Part shown: piece by piece, positions 11,457-21,774 of the stretch
Position numbering within the stretch: position 1 is the stretch's first letter
Layout of the letters: each line of letters begins with the position of its first letter
DNA from: Aplectana chamaeleonis
Taxonomy: Eukaryota; Nematoda; Chromadorea; Rhabditida; Cosmocercidae
Reading direction: 5' to 3'
Assembly (NCBI GenBank): GCA_029168955.1
Contig: JAPDOI010000106.1
Location: 333,001-397,000, forward strand
Length of the DNA: 64,000 bases
Program-made: the position numbers and the translations under genes
Notes under the pieces: model-generated
Told to the model about the DNA's origin: nothing
Database searches by the model: none
The model's input: only the letters and a program-made list of their open reading frames with translations

Positions 11457-11616
11457 CCTTCATTTCCCCGCTACTCGCACTTTTCTGTATCACTATCGTA
11501 AAAGTGGTGCGGTTTTCAGAGTGATATCTCCATTTTCATGGTGGGATTTTTTGAAAAACAACAGCTTCGCATCCACGATTGTGATAATACGACTGCAAGT
11601 AGCGTGGAAATGAAGG
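11457..11616. repeat. Short inverted repeat
   Basis: CCTTCATTTCCCCGCTACT at the left is mirrored by AGTAGCGTGGAAATGAAGG at the right, spanning 160 bp. This is the profile of a small foldback or MITE. No target duplication is identified. Confidence 0.5.
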
Positions 11617-12074
11617 GTATGTGTATCTCGTTTTTGCATCATGCAGGCATTTGTATCATCGTTCCCATGGGATCTTGAAACAAATCCAGTAAACGCAAAA
11701 CGGAAATTGGAAGCTGGCCTTCAATGATGCTATAGTGCAATGATTAGGGATTAGTGAATTGTAGTAGGCATACTAGATTTTGTAGCTCATACGACCTAGA
11801 GAGTAGTTGAAAATGGCATGTGACTCACCCGAGGATGGTTGGGCCATAGGTCAACTTCACGTGCATCGGTGAGCATAAACATGCAGGTTTAAACACCGTA
11901 TTTCCCTCATTAGAAGTACATCCTCTATTTGAAGTACACTTCTATTGGTAGTACACTTATAATCAAGCTAAGGAATAAAAATTTAGAATCCAAAACAGTA
12001 TTATGGCTTGGAAAAGAACGATAGTATAATCTTGTGTAAGGGATATGACTCGATCGGACTTCAATAGCTGACTT

Positions 12075-12270
12075 CTCATGGTTGTTGATAGCGAAAGTCA
12101 TTGTTTTGCTCGTAAAATCTAGCACCTTTCGCAGCTTCCCGGCCAAAAATAAGTGTATCAAAAACTCGTGAATGACGTCCGAAAAAATGACGTTTTTCGA
12201 ACAACATTGTGTGCTCTTGTCCATTTTTGTCAGTTTTGAGGAAACCATTCCAAGCCATTTTTGGGTGGTT
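12075..12270 (-). repeat. Dispersed repeat, related to 21380-21600
   Basis: In reverse complement the segment matches 21380-21600 with moderate identity. Shared landmarks include AAAATGGNNNGGAATGG, CGTCATTTTNTCG and TTTTTGGCCNGGAAGCTG. It is non-coding in both places and the family is not recognised. Confidence 0.5.
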
Positions 12271-12295
12271 ATCACAAATTTTCTGCTATTTCGAA

Positions 12296-12501
12296 TATAG
12301 TGGAGTCTACCAAGAGTGTCTCATTCACTTATCAATAAGAAGCGGTCGGCTGGGGATCAATGTGCATTAATCCCATACCAGCACGCTCGATACCGATTGA
12401 GCGAGAGCGGTTGTGCTGCAACGAGTTCCATGTTCATTGATCTCCAATCGACCGCTTCTCATTGATAAGTAAATGAGACACTCTTGGTGGACTCTACTGT
12501 A
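12296..12501. mobile_element. Mariner-type MITE, 206 bp
   Basis: The terminal inverted repeats extend about 66 bp each and are nearly perfect. The left begins TATAGTGGAGTCTACCAAGA; the right in reverse complement begins TACAGTAGAGTC. The TA at both ends and the TAYAGT start fit a Tc1/mariner-type non-autonomous element. No coding capacity. Confidence 0.8.
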
Positions 12502-12764
12502 CAATCAATGCATTCTGAGGTTGGACTCAGGAGTCGCAGGGTTGCGCATGGGCGACTCAAAGCCAAATCTGCGAGCCTTAATAAGAATACAGGATTCCAT
12601 GCGAAGCAGGTTAGCTACAATGAAAGCTTCATTGCTAGCAAGTCCCAAGAAACTAACGATCCAATGCACTTTGCGATTTGAGGCAAAACTGAATAGAAAT
12701 GGCCCTGCTAGACCTCCACATCTCTTTTTTGTTTCCAAGGCGAAACGTGATGTAATCCCGACAG

Positions 12765-12965
12765 TTGTAATTACCGTTTTTTATGTTGTTCCTCTGCTAC
12801 TGCTCATCTGTCTGCACATACATTTGCTTCTCATTTCGCATATTTGCGTGACTTCAGAGGTGCAGACCTCGTTCAGCAAGTAACCGCGGTTGCTGCTATT
12901 TCATTGCTCATCTGTCTGTACCTGCTGCCGCTCTCATCGATTCACATAGCACTTTCGCAGTAATA
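12765..12965 (+). repeat. Tandem repeat, left portion (units of about 100-130 bp)
   Basis: Units are built around CTGCTCATCTGTCTG, a CTGCTGCTC-rich run, TCACATA and TTCGCAG or TTCTGCAG, then AAGTAATCACGGTTGCT. Two units are readable here and about three more at 13835-14165. The two portions are separated by the reverse-transcriptase fossil at 12975-13830, so they were probably one array before that insertion. Confidence 0.65.
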
Positions 12966-12974
12966 CCTAACCTT

Positions 12975-13830
12975 GATACCATCTTCAACGGCGGTCTTCT
13001 CGATGTGGACCTTATTCGGTCTAGGATGTTCTGAAAAAAGCAAAAGTCATCCAACGCGGTAAACCCTTCTACTTGAATGATTTACTTAACGTGTCAGCCC
13101 AGCTTGTCGCGGGTCGTGCGAGGATCCTCTTGATGTCCCGTATATACCAGTACGAAATTCTGTTACTTAATTTGTCGTCGGACCGGCGTATTACGTAACC
13201 TGCCATGTGCGCTTTCTTGATTCGATATGAAACAGCACATCACGAATGCCAGCCTTCCTCCGAATGTCCTGACTGCTGAGTCCTTCTTGATATTGCTTTC
13301 GACTATTTGTCTTCAGAAAGCACCTCTCAGAAGCTCTTTGCTTAGTCCTTATTGTGGCGAAGATACCCGTATTGTGAGCCTACGTCTCGGTTTCGTAGCA
13401 TAGCCCTGGAAGCACAGTGCAATCAAAAAGGTGAGCTCTCAGCTTATTGTTATGAAACTTGTTGGTCACTTCTTGGAAAGTGGCCATAGCTGCCCAGGCC
13501 GCTCTGCGTGGCCGACACATCTCATTCGTCAGGTCGTTTGCCATGCCGACTTTTCGCCTGAGATAGGTGTAGCTATACACTTTGTCTGGTGGAGCTCCAT
13601 CGAAGATAACAGGCTCTCCATCGCACCACTGATTCGTCATCGGTTGAATTTTCCTCATGTTCATCGACAAGCCAATCGCTCAACCCACCTCCATCTAACT
13701 CATCCACCACTCGTTCATCGAATGCGTTTTGTCGCTGGGGAGAACAATGTGGTTTGCAACCACAGGTTAGTTAGCTTGTTTCCATCGATACTCGAGTCTT
13801 TGTTGTCCAAGTAAAGCTGTTGAGAGCGCA
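12975..13830 (-). pseudogene. 5'-truncated RTE-like reverse transcriptase fossil
   Basis: The minus-strand frame at 13380-13670 contains MNMRKIQPMTNQWCDGEP, then YSYTYLRRKVGMANDLTNEM, RRAAWAAMATFQEVTNKFHN and VLPGLCYETET. This is the thumb/connection region of RTE-type non-LTR reverse transcriptases. Downstream on the minus strand, other frames give ASERCLLKTN-like, DIRRKAGIRDVLFHIESRKR and YIRDIKRILARPATSWAD, the typical C terminus. Stops and frameshifts break it. Upstream of the frame, decayed LFSPATK-like sequence stands where the YADD region should be. It interrupts the tandem repeat at both borders. Confidence 0.82.
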
Positions 13831-13834
13831 ATCC

Positions 13835-14165
13835 CAGTTGCCCCTCTGCTACATATTTCCCCTCCGTCTGTACTTGCTGTTGTTATTTCTCAATTCACAT
13901 ACTTCTGCAAGCCTCCAAAGTTACAGACATCGTTCCCTAAGTAATCACGGTTGCTCTGTTATTGCTCATCTGTCTGTGCTTGCTGCTGCTCTTATTCAAA
14001 TCACATACTTTCGCAGTAAATCAGAAGGTGGAACGTTATTAAGTAATTAATCCCGGTTGCTGCTCTTCGATTTCCCGTCTGTCTGTATCTGCTGTAGCTG
14101 TTTCTCAATCTACTCACTTCTGCAGAACTCCAAGTTTGCAAACATCGTTGAGCAATAATTGCGTA
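13835..14165 (+). repeat. Tandem repeat, right portion
   Basis: Roughly three further units of the array described at 12765-12965 are readable, with the same CATCTGTCTG / TTGCTGCTG / CACATACTTC / ATCGTT..AGTAAT succession. The tract is pyrimidine-rich and non-coding. Confidence 0.65.
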
Positions 14166-14169
14166 GAGA

Positions 14170-15387
14170 AAGGCCAACATTCTCTCAGAAGTGAAGATGG
14201 GCATCTTTGAATATCGCTGCTTCAACACTTGTTGATATCATTTCTCTCGCGACTACTACTATTCGGTCAATTTTAAAACCTTAAATTCAAAAAAACCGCT
14301 AGCTCATTTGTGTTCGTTTAGGTTTTGTTCGATGAATTCCTTCGCGATTTGTTAGATTCTTACCCTCTTCATAGGAGACCGTTCCGCCCCAACGTCAGCA
14401 AAACAAATATTGACCAGGAGTATGAATACTGTTCCAAAGAGGACTGACAATAATGTTTTGTCACAAAGCACTAAAAATTTCAGGCTTGAATGGAAGCCGA
14501 ATAAGCAAAAACGACAAAGGCACATAAAAAATACATCGAATTACCTCTGCTCAGATGGTTGGGTGATTAGTAAGATGACGCACCTCATCTTTTGCCGTAC
14601 TTTTGAGGACAGTATTCATGAGAAGCGACGCATTTCATAGTTAGTTTTCAATGTTTTTGGACAGCCGGTTCGATGGAGCGGCTGATTCACGAAATTCTCA
14701 TTCAGTTACTGACCATTTTGTTCGTTATTTAATCCTTAGTTTTCTTAAAAGGACTCGGAACTCATGTTCCTACAGATAGAAACGCTAAACCCAAAATTCT
14801 AAACACTTCCCTCAAAGGCGAACATAAATCCTGTGTTGGGCGCGTGTAGGGTAGTTGCACGAGGCGCCATTATCACGCCCACGGTCGTGTGATCGATCCT
14901 TGCCCGAGGTCAACCAAAACTTCTATCCTTAGTGGGTTGGTAAATTGGTACCACACTTATCTTGGGGAATGAAAACACTGCTTCGAACATCAGCTGACCC
15001 CTTCCGTTTGAATACGCTTTGAAAAGTCTCTGCAATTCTAAATGGAAATATATTACGAGGCGCTACCCCCCCCCCCCCATAGAACTGTGAACGCCGAGAG
15101 CTTTATCTTTTTTTAGCCCTTCATTTGTTGAATAGTTCGAGGGGCGACATGCATGATTGAGAGTGTTATAAAGGGGTTAGGGCGTCGGCGCCTTTCAGGA
15201 TCGCAGTACAAGGGCTGGAGATCACTGATAAACCGAGTCGCTTGGCAATCCGTCATGGAATACGTCCGCGGAACTAAAAGCTCGTCAAAACGGCGGGCGG
15301 GGTGGGTCTAGGAGGCGTACCGGGTTCGCGAAATGTCTACTACGTTTTCATCTTTCTCTACTTCTGGCACGTTTTCACTGCTTTCCT
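14170..15387. other. Intergenic stretch, no gene recognised
   Basis: AT-rich to mixed sequence. A run of 12 C's lies near 15067. A 76-codon open frame (14410-14640) shows no motif. A weak tRNA-like patch around 14845-14890 is noted among the rejected items. Confidence 0.4.
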
Positions 15388-15670
15388 AAGCGTCTTTCAC
15401 AGTCTGCCGGACGACGCCGTCCGGTACCTTATAAGATAGGGCTGTGGCATCGGTGCGGGCGGCAGTGCGATGTCGGCCTACCGACGTCGCACTGCGGTTA
15501 AATCATTGACACGACGTCGGAGCAAGTCATCACGGGTCAAAACGTGTTGAATTTGCCTCATATTTTGTACTGGAGAGTGGGAACCGACGGCTGTTCACCG
15601 CAGCTTCCCTCGCACTGCGGCACACTTATAACGTATCGGACGGCAACGTCCGGCTGACTGTGGAAGGCGC
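15388..15670. mobile_element. Inverted-repeat element, about 280 bp
   Basis: The left end (TTTCACAGTCTGCCGGACG) and the right end (CGTCCGGCTGACTGTGGAAG) are imperfect inverted repeats. A second internal pair around 15475-15495 and 15610-15620 uses CAGTGCGA / TCGCACTG. The element is GC-rich against its flanks, MITE-like and non-coding. Confidence 0.6.
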
Positions 15671-16003
15671 TTCACGCCCAATCCCCTCCAGCGCCTGCCA
15701 TCATAGAGTTTCACACCGGAAATTCGAGAACGAGATTTATCGTGAACCCAGCCTTCAAAAATAACAATAATGCATGCCTTGAACAAGATTACGATCAGGG
15801 GTGTGCGGAAATTTCTGTTTTCTGATTTCTGTTTTCTGGCCGTTTTGGCCTTTCTGTTTTCTGATTTCTGTTTTCTGAAAAACTTGCAAAAATCAGAAAA
15901 AAATCAGCAGAAATTAACGAAAACCAGGTCTGTTGGACAGTGCGGGTTGTTTAGTCGTTTATGTGGTTTCGCTCTCAATTGTGTTTAACTGTGCGATTGC
16001 TGC

Positions 16004-16542
16004 TAAAGGTAGGGTTCACCATAAGGAACGGTTGTTATGGTATCCTCATGAGAAGGTAGACATGATCATTACAAAACTGAAACTAGGTGAAAACTTAGAG
16101 GGAAAACGCTCAGAAACAAAACATTGCTGGTTGTCACCTTGCCCACAATTAATTAAATTTCTATATATGTTTGTTTTGCCGTTTTCCGCCTTGCTGTTAC
16201 ACCCTATTTTATACTTTTGCGAAGCGGCAAATGCCGCGAATTTTCAAGAGGAAAATGAGAAATCAAATGCTCGGTAACGGTATCAAACATCTCATTTCTC
16301 ATTTTTCTACTGATATTGCGCTGCATTTGCCGCTTCCGCAAAGCATGAATAGGTTGCTAAACGAAAAGAAATCAGTAATTATATGAGTCGTGTTAGTTAG
16401 GGCGTGCGCCCACCCACCAATTACCTGTTCTAAGCTGTTTTTGCGCGTTTCTCTTGTAACCTTCCATTTTCTCACTTTTGTGATGGTGAAACCTGCATTC
16501 TCATAAATAGAACTCAGCAACTGATTTTATCGCAAACCCTGC
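16004..16542. mobile_element. Diverged inverted-repeat MITE inside the hAT-like element
   Basis: The left end TAAAGGTAGGGTTCACCATAA and the right end TTTTATCGCAAACCCTG are degenerate versions of the TTAAAGGCAGGGTTCGCGAT ends of the element at 40876-41326. Internal blocks such as TCACTTTTGTGATGG are shared too. It is nested inside the 1850-bp hAT-like element. Confidence 0.6.
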
Positions 16543-16561
16543 TCACCTATTCAGTTTTTCG

Positions 16562-16736
16562 GCACAATAGGGGTTGCATCCCAGGGCAATGATCGAGTGC
16601 AAATTTTCGCTGTCAGCAGCAGGTGCTGTTGACAGCGGTGTATGATTCAAACACTTGCTGAGGTTGAACCCCTCGATATCAGTAACAACTGCCGCTGTTA
16701 GCTGCTGACAACGAGGGATGCAACCTCTACTGTGCT
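16562..16736. mobile_element. Foldback MITE, about 175 bp, nested
   Basis: GCACAATAGGGGTTGCATCC at the left is mirrored by GGATGCAACCTCTACTGTGC at the right. Internal GCTGTCAGCAGCAGGTGCTG pairs with later CTGTTAGCTGCTGAC. The element is non-coding. Confidence 0.65.
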
Positions 16737-16901
16737 AACATACTGGCGTTCTCTGAGAAATCCACCAGATCAATAGCGCCTGCTTTCTGCGTGATAGCCG
16801 GAAAATAGTCGGGAAGTAGCTGGTTGCCGCCTAATAGCCTAGAAATGACCGCCAAAAATGTTCGCCGCGAAGTGGACGCCAAATAGTGCTCTCCAGGGGA
16901 T

Positions 16902-17141
16902 GTACAGTTCCACTCCGCATTGCCTCTCAGTCCGCAAAGTGCGCGCTGATTGCCGAAGCGTGCTGCGGCGCGGTTGCGAGTATCCTCAGACAGGGATGAG
17001 AGATCACCTGGGCACCAAAGGCAAAAACCGCCCGGGTAACCCTATGTACCTGTCTGAGGATACTCGCAACCGCGCCGCAGCACGCTTCCGCAATCGGCGT
17101 ACACTTTGCGGACTGAACGGCAATACGGAGTTGAACTGTAC
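16902..17141. mobile_element. Foldback MITE, 240 bp, nested
   Basis: Two arms of about 92 bp (16902-16993 and 17050-17141) are near-perfect inverted repeats, GC-rich, starting GTACAGTTCCACTCCGCATT. Open frames of about 100 codons on both strands here are the mirror translation of the arms, not genes. Confidence 0.78.
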
Positions 17142-17944
17142 ACGACGCATTCCTGATGCATGATTTGGATGTCAACACCTCGGTTAAACTACCCAAGTTT
17201 GCGGTTCTTGGACCCAGCCTAGCACCAGAAGGCCCCGCCCAACTGCAGAACGCCAAGGTGGCTGCTCTGCGAGCCGGGAAAGGCCGCGTCGCATGTTGGT
17301 GGCCTGGTGGGCTATTTCTCGCCTAAAACTCTCAGAGTGAGTGCCTTCAATGATGATCTACCTGTCATTGACGTGCCATCGCTACTATCAATGTCTTACT
17401 AGTTATTTGTGTAGTCTCGTAGATATTGTATTACAGATATAGCAAAGACGTTCAAAATTACACTCTCTTTCCTCTTGAAAAAAAGTTAAAATGCAATGAG
17501 TTTTTTTTTCTGAAAATTTTCTGTTTTCTGATTTCTGTTTTCTGTTTTCTGGCCGTTTTGGCCTTTCTGTTTTCTGATTTCTGTTTTCTGACAAACTCAA
17601 TTTTCTGTTTTCTGAAAATTTTTAAAAAATTTCCGCACACCCCTGATTACGATGGAGGCAAGCACGACAATCATGGATAAATCTTGACAGCAAGTTGCGT
17701 AAATATATTGAATCTGAAGAGGAACAATCTGTACAATTGTTGTAGCTTTTTGGGCTCGGATTTATTGTATATGTTTCACTGCAGCTTTTTCAGTTCTGAT
17801 TTGTTCATTTACAAGTTGCCAGAACAAAATATGTATAACTCTATATGAAAAGTCCGGGAGACTTCCTCCGCACCCAGTTTTGACCACATCCACTCGCTTC
17901 GGCAAATGCTGGAAAAATGTAGAGTATAGAGCTACGGTGCGTGT

Positions 17945-18190
17945 AGCTTATTGTTAGCTGACTATTGCAAGGCATTCGACTCGGTGGAAAGCAATGCAGT
18001 CATTAAACGCCTCCATAAAGCAGCCGTGAAGCCAGCCTATGTCGACGTCGTCAGATTTACGTATGCCTAAAAATAGATCAGATGCCATAGAGCTGGATTT
18101 CGAAGATTGTTCCGTCAACGTTTCGAAAGGAGTACGACAAAGAGACACTATATCCCAAAGCTATTCGCAGCGGCTCTCAGCCCCCTACTT
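17945..18190 (+). pseudogene. Reverse transcriptase relic (RTE-like)
   Basis: One frame reads LLADYCKAFDSVESNAVIKR, corresponding to the first catalytic-Asp motif (D-Y-x-K-A-F-D-S-V) of non-LTR reverse transcriptases. Then come KRLHKAAVKPAYVDVV and, in another frame, VSKGVRQRDTIS, equivalent to the conserved GVRQGD(T/V)(I/L)SP motif with G changed to R. A frameshift lies between them. No YADD segment follows, so this is an isolated fragment of about 80 residues. Confidence 0.8.
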
Positions 18191-18203
18191 CGCTGAAAGA
18201 AAT

Positions 18204-18480
18204 TTGAAGGTACCGGGCGACCAATCGCTGCTCGTCCGGGTCGCCCGAAATGGTGAATCGGGTTGCCAGAAAATCTGTACATTGTGGATTAATCGTCCGT
18301 AACGTACATTCACACGCAAATTCGATGCACCGGGAAGGCGATTTTCGTCATCCGGGTGGCTGGTAACAATCGAGGGGTTAGCGGGTCGCCCAAATAGATT
18401 AGCGGATCGCCCGGAACGGGATCTGGCCCCGATTTTAAGTGTCCGGGTGACCCGAAATGCAGTTTTTTGCACCGGGAAGG
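18204..18480. repeat. CCGGGYGACC-rich region
   Basis: At least six occurrences of CCGGGCGACC, CGGGTCGCCC or CCGGGTGACCC on alternating strands are spread over 280 bp. This suggests a decayed inverted-repeat element. The clustered motif explains the overlapping open frames. No function is assigned. Confidence 0.45.
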
Positions 18481-18503
18481 CCGGAAAAAAGTTCTGAGTG
18501 CAT

Positions 18504-18642
18504 GAGGGATAGCCACGACTCTAAATGGCGGGAAAATTCGCGCGCGGGAAAACGAAGGAAGGATGGCTATTGATCGAGTGATTTCGGGCCTGATATCTGA
18601 GCGCAGCTTCCTGCCTGTGAAACACTGACGATACATCTTTTG
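18504..18642 (+). repeat. Partial copy of the 59171-59562 foldback family
   Basis: Blocks such as GGCGGGAAAATTCGCGCGCG, GGATGGCTATTGATCGA and ACACTGACGATACAT match the left arm of the element at 59171-59340. The outer terminus is missing or altered. Confidence 0.6.
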
Positions 18643-18649
18643 GCACTTT

Positions 18650-19699
18650 GAAACAAGTTCACATCTGCTTCCCAACTTTCACCGCACTATTGAGTCGTTC
18701 TTTTCGACCTCCCCAGAAATTTATGGACACCCAATAAATTTTCTGAAGAGTTTCCCAGAGAGGGGGGTTCACTACAGGCCATAGGCTGGTTGAAGTAGAG
18801 GTTTTCATGGGTTCTTTGAAAATAGGTTTCCACATTTTGTGCAGGAAAAACAATATGCATTTAACTTATGACATGAAAGTAAGATATTCTTGGGAGTATA
18901 TCGGTGTGTACATTTTTAGGCAAAAGGTTACTACTTAACTGAACAGGCTAGCTGTCATGTGCAAGGTCAGATTCGGGCAGGAATATCCATCTAAGTTTTT
19001 AAAATTCACCTCATTGTCTGCTTGCATTCGAACCCAAGTTAGAGCTTCCGGCAGCGCCAAATTGGGAAGACAGCTGAAAAAGTTCACATGTGGTGAAACA
19101 CCCCGTTTAGAGCTCGTCACGTGAGAATGTTGGGAGCTCTGATATTTTGATCTATAGTATCGGACTTGTTTTTAGAAAAGTCGCGTATTTGCTTGCATCA
19201 CCACAAAGAAGCTTGTCGGAACCTTTCGTCCTCACAGAACCGCCGGATATTTCTATGCCTAATGAGGTCACAAGGAAAACAATTCACTATGTACTAATTC
19301 TGTTTACATATTTGTTGCCGCTAGACTATCTCATTTGTTCGAATTGTATTCACTCGAATGGATCACATTTAACGTTGTCATCCTAAAGAACAGTTTCTGT
19401 AACGAACGCTCTCCTAAGTCGCCTTATGTGTGCCACTTTACATTACACCAACGAGAGAGAAGAGATTTGTGAAAGTTTGACATGAGAGGTGTTCAAAACC
19501 GAGTTGATTAGAGCTGTTATTAGGCTTAAACCGGTTGATGCGAAGAGGCCCCATAGTGTTCGGGTGAGGTCGGGAAAACAGTCGTCACAAAAAAGAGGTG
19601 GTATAAAAAAAAGTTGATTATCCACTTATACATAAATGATTTCCGGAACATTCGCAACGTTTTAGTACCTGACTTTTTGAACCAATTTTTTTTACAGAT
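18650..19699. other. Intergenic stretch, no gene recognised
   Basis: AT-rich DNA with frames of 60-80 codons and no recognisable motif, splice series or repeat element. Confidence 0.4.
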
Positions 19700-19850
19700 T
19701 TTCCCTTCTAAAATTGTGATAACCTCCTTTGTGAATGAGATCTACCGGTGAAACTATGATTCGCTACCCGGTCCTAAACCTTGCCCAATCACAGTTTCAC
19801 GGGTAGATCTCAATTGCGAAGGAAGTTTTAACAATCTTGATGGTCCGAAA
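19700..19850. repeat. Inverted repeat, MITE-like
   Basis: GAGATCTACCGGTGAAACT at about 19738 is mirrored by AGTTTCACGGGTAGATCTC at about 19793. The pairing extends outward through AATGAGATC / GATCTCAATT. The arms are about 55 bp with a spacer of about 22 bp. Confidence 0.55.
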
Positions 19851-20159
19851 TTTGTTAGAATTTTTTTAGGTACCAAAATATAGGTCCAAAAATACTGCAA
19901 ATGTTTCAAACGTCATTTCTGTAGAGGTGGGAAAACAACTTTTTTTCTGACCTCCACCACTTTTGGATTTTTCCAGCCTCACCCGATGACTGTAAATCCT
20001 CTCCCTATCAACGATAAGCATGAAATTTTCTGTGTTCTAGCACAGCTGAATAGTTCCCTGTTTAGTCATAATAACAGCTCTCATTACCTCTGTTCAAGTC
20101 AATAAGAAAAGGGAAATCTTCTTAAACTTGGTTTCAAAGATCCTATAAACTATTTTATA

Positions 20160-21060
20160 AAATTCTGAGAGATCACAAGGTCCAGGCAAAACCATACCTC
20201 TCCAGCCGCTTCGCGGCAGGAGCGGTACAGCCGCTACCCAGGGAAAAATGGACGAAGTTGCCAAAGCGGGCAACTAAAGCGTTTTTTGAGAATAACTCTC
20301 AAAGTGCTCTGTTTTGAAAGAACCGAAATGTTCATCGTGCCACAATCTATCCAACTACTCAGACATTCTGGCGTTTCTAACGCTCACTGAACCGTCCCAT
20401 TTCAAACGGTGCGGGGTAAATGGCAGAGATATCGCACGGCTATTCCGGCCTGCGTTCAGCGCCTGCCAAACCGCAGATTCAGCCGTTTGGCTGGCCACGA
20501 CGTCACTGCTGCAGGGAGGCTCGGTGTTGCGTTTATACACGATTTACCAGGACATGAACATGTATGGTCTGCCAAATCACGATATCGATCACTCCACAAA
20601 TGATCACGTAGCACGCATATAAGGGGCCTCATCTTAGAGAGAGAGCGCAGTCGGCCTTCCGGGGCCGCTCCTGGAAGGTGACTACGAGTCACTTTCTGGA
20701 CGATTTTTGACCACTGTGGGGTCTCACCCACAGTACTGAGCCAGGGAAGCTCCCTCGCTGACATCCGTGGCGAGGATGATGTCCTTGTCGCAGACCGCGG
20801 TTGGGTTAAACCCTTCCCCCGGGCCGTGACATGGACCGTGTACTTGTTGGGGAAGACCCGCTCCAATAGAAATTATCCAGCACCACGTGCTTCATGTATA
20901 ATAGGATGACGACCTCCTTTGCCGCTGTAAATCTATCCGAGTATGGTCGAAACCTGCCAAGGGCAGTGAATCCCCGGATATCGCGGGGCAAACGGCAGAT
21001 ATGGGGCACCATCTCATTTCGGCGTTCATAACGGCAGCGGTTCAGATTAAGACCCCCGTT
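20160..21060. other. GC-richer unassigned region
   Basis: The segment around 20767-20835 (GAGGATGATGTCCTTGTCGC, then AGACCGCGG) is similar to 28421-28490, so at least part is a dispersed repeat. A minus-strand frame of 136 codons (20456-20866) has no recognisable family and overlaps the repeat. No gene call is justified. Confidence 0.4.
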
Positions 21061-21379
21061 TGCTGCGCGTTGGAAACCCTAAAATGCCTGAATATATGAC
21101 ATGTGTTCGGAATTTGCTAACGGAAATGCTTTTTGAAGATAGAGTTAGTTATGGATATGATAATGACTTCACAAGATAACGAACCCGTTCGGCTAAAAAC
21201 AACCGTGCGCGATCTTTAGCATTGTCAAAATGAAAATGTATTGTGGTGAGCGCAAAGCGCTCACCAGATTTGGCTTTGATTCGCCATCGCGCAACCCCCT
21301 GATCTCAGTATCAGGGTCCAGAGTAAACGTAGGAAGACCGTTATTTTTGCATTTAATGCACTTTAGGAAGGTGAATAAC

Positions 21380-21600
21380 TGTTCAAAAAATGGTCCGGAA
21401 TGGTTACCTGAGATTCGACAAAAAGTGTCAAAACTACGTCATTTTGGTCGAAAAAATGTTCATCTCCTTTTTTTTTCAGTTGGCGTTCACGATCTTTTCG
21501 GAACACTTATCGAGAGCTCATTTTTGGCCAGGAAGCTGGTTTTGTTTGCACCTAGCTCCTGTCAAATTTTGAAGTTGGTAGCTCAATTTTTGCGGAACCT
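21380..21600 (+). repeat. Dispersed repeat, related to 12075-12270
   Basis: This is the partner of the minus-strand repeat at 12075-12270. The upstream patch 21245-21310 (AGATTTGGCTTTGATTCGCC) also matches 12505-12570 in reverse complement, so the homology block is wider than the core. The 154-codon frame at 21230-21694 runs through repeat sequence and has no protein motif. Confidence 0.5.
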
Positions 21601-21774
21601 CAAAATTGAGGGTAAAGAAAGACAAAAACACGTAAACATGATATTAAAAGCTAACCGACGTTTGCTTATTCGTAAAAATGAACTAGTGAAATAAACACCG
21701 TTACTGATAGGCTTTTGCTCAGGATTTGACGGGGCAACGCTTCAATCAATACGGCGGGATCGCGGAAGTACTTT

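Larger units (their letters stand above)
15788..17653. mobile_element. Non-autonomous hAT-like element with 8-bp TSD
   Basis: The element body is 15796-17645 (1850 bp). It starts CAGGGGTGTGCGGAAATTT and ends with the exact inverse over 19 bp. It is flanked on both sides by ATTACGAT (15788-15795 and 17646-17653), a perfect 8-bp target duplication. CAGGG termini with an 8-bp duplication are the hallmark of the hAT superfamily. Both subterminal regions are arrays of TTTTCTGATTTCTG motifs around a GGCCGTTTTGGCC palindrome. The interior carries other inverted-repeat elements (16004-16542, 16562-16736, 16902-17141) and no transposase. Confidence 0.9.

Noticed and set aside
14845..14890. tRNA-like patch with a GTGATCGATCC B-box-like word
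   Set aside because: No paired acceptor stem or anticodon arm; the A-box match is too weak.
16858..17256. 101- and 109-codon frames on opposite strands
   Set aside because: Mirror translations of the two arms of the foldback 16902-17141.
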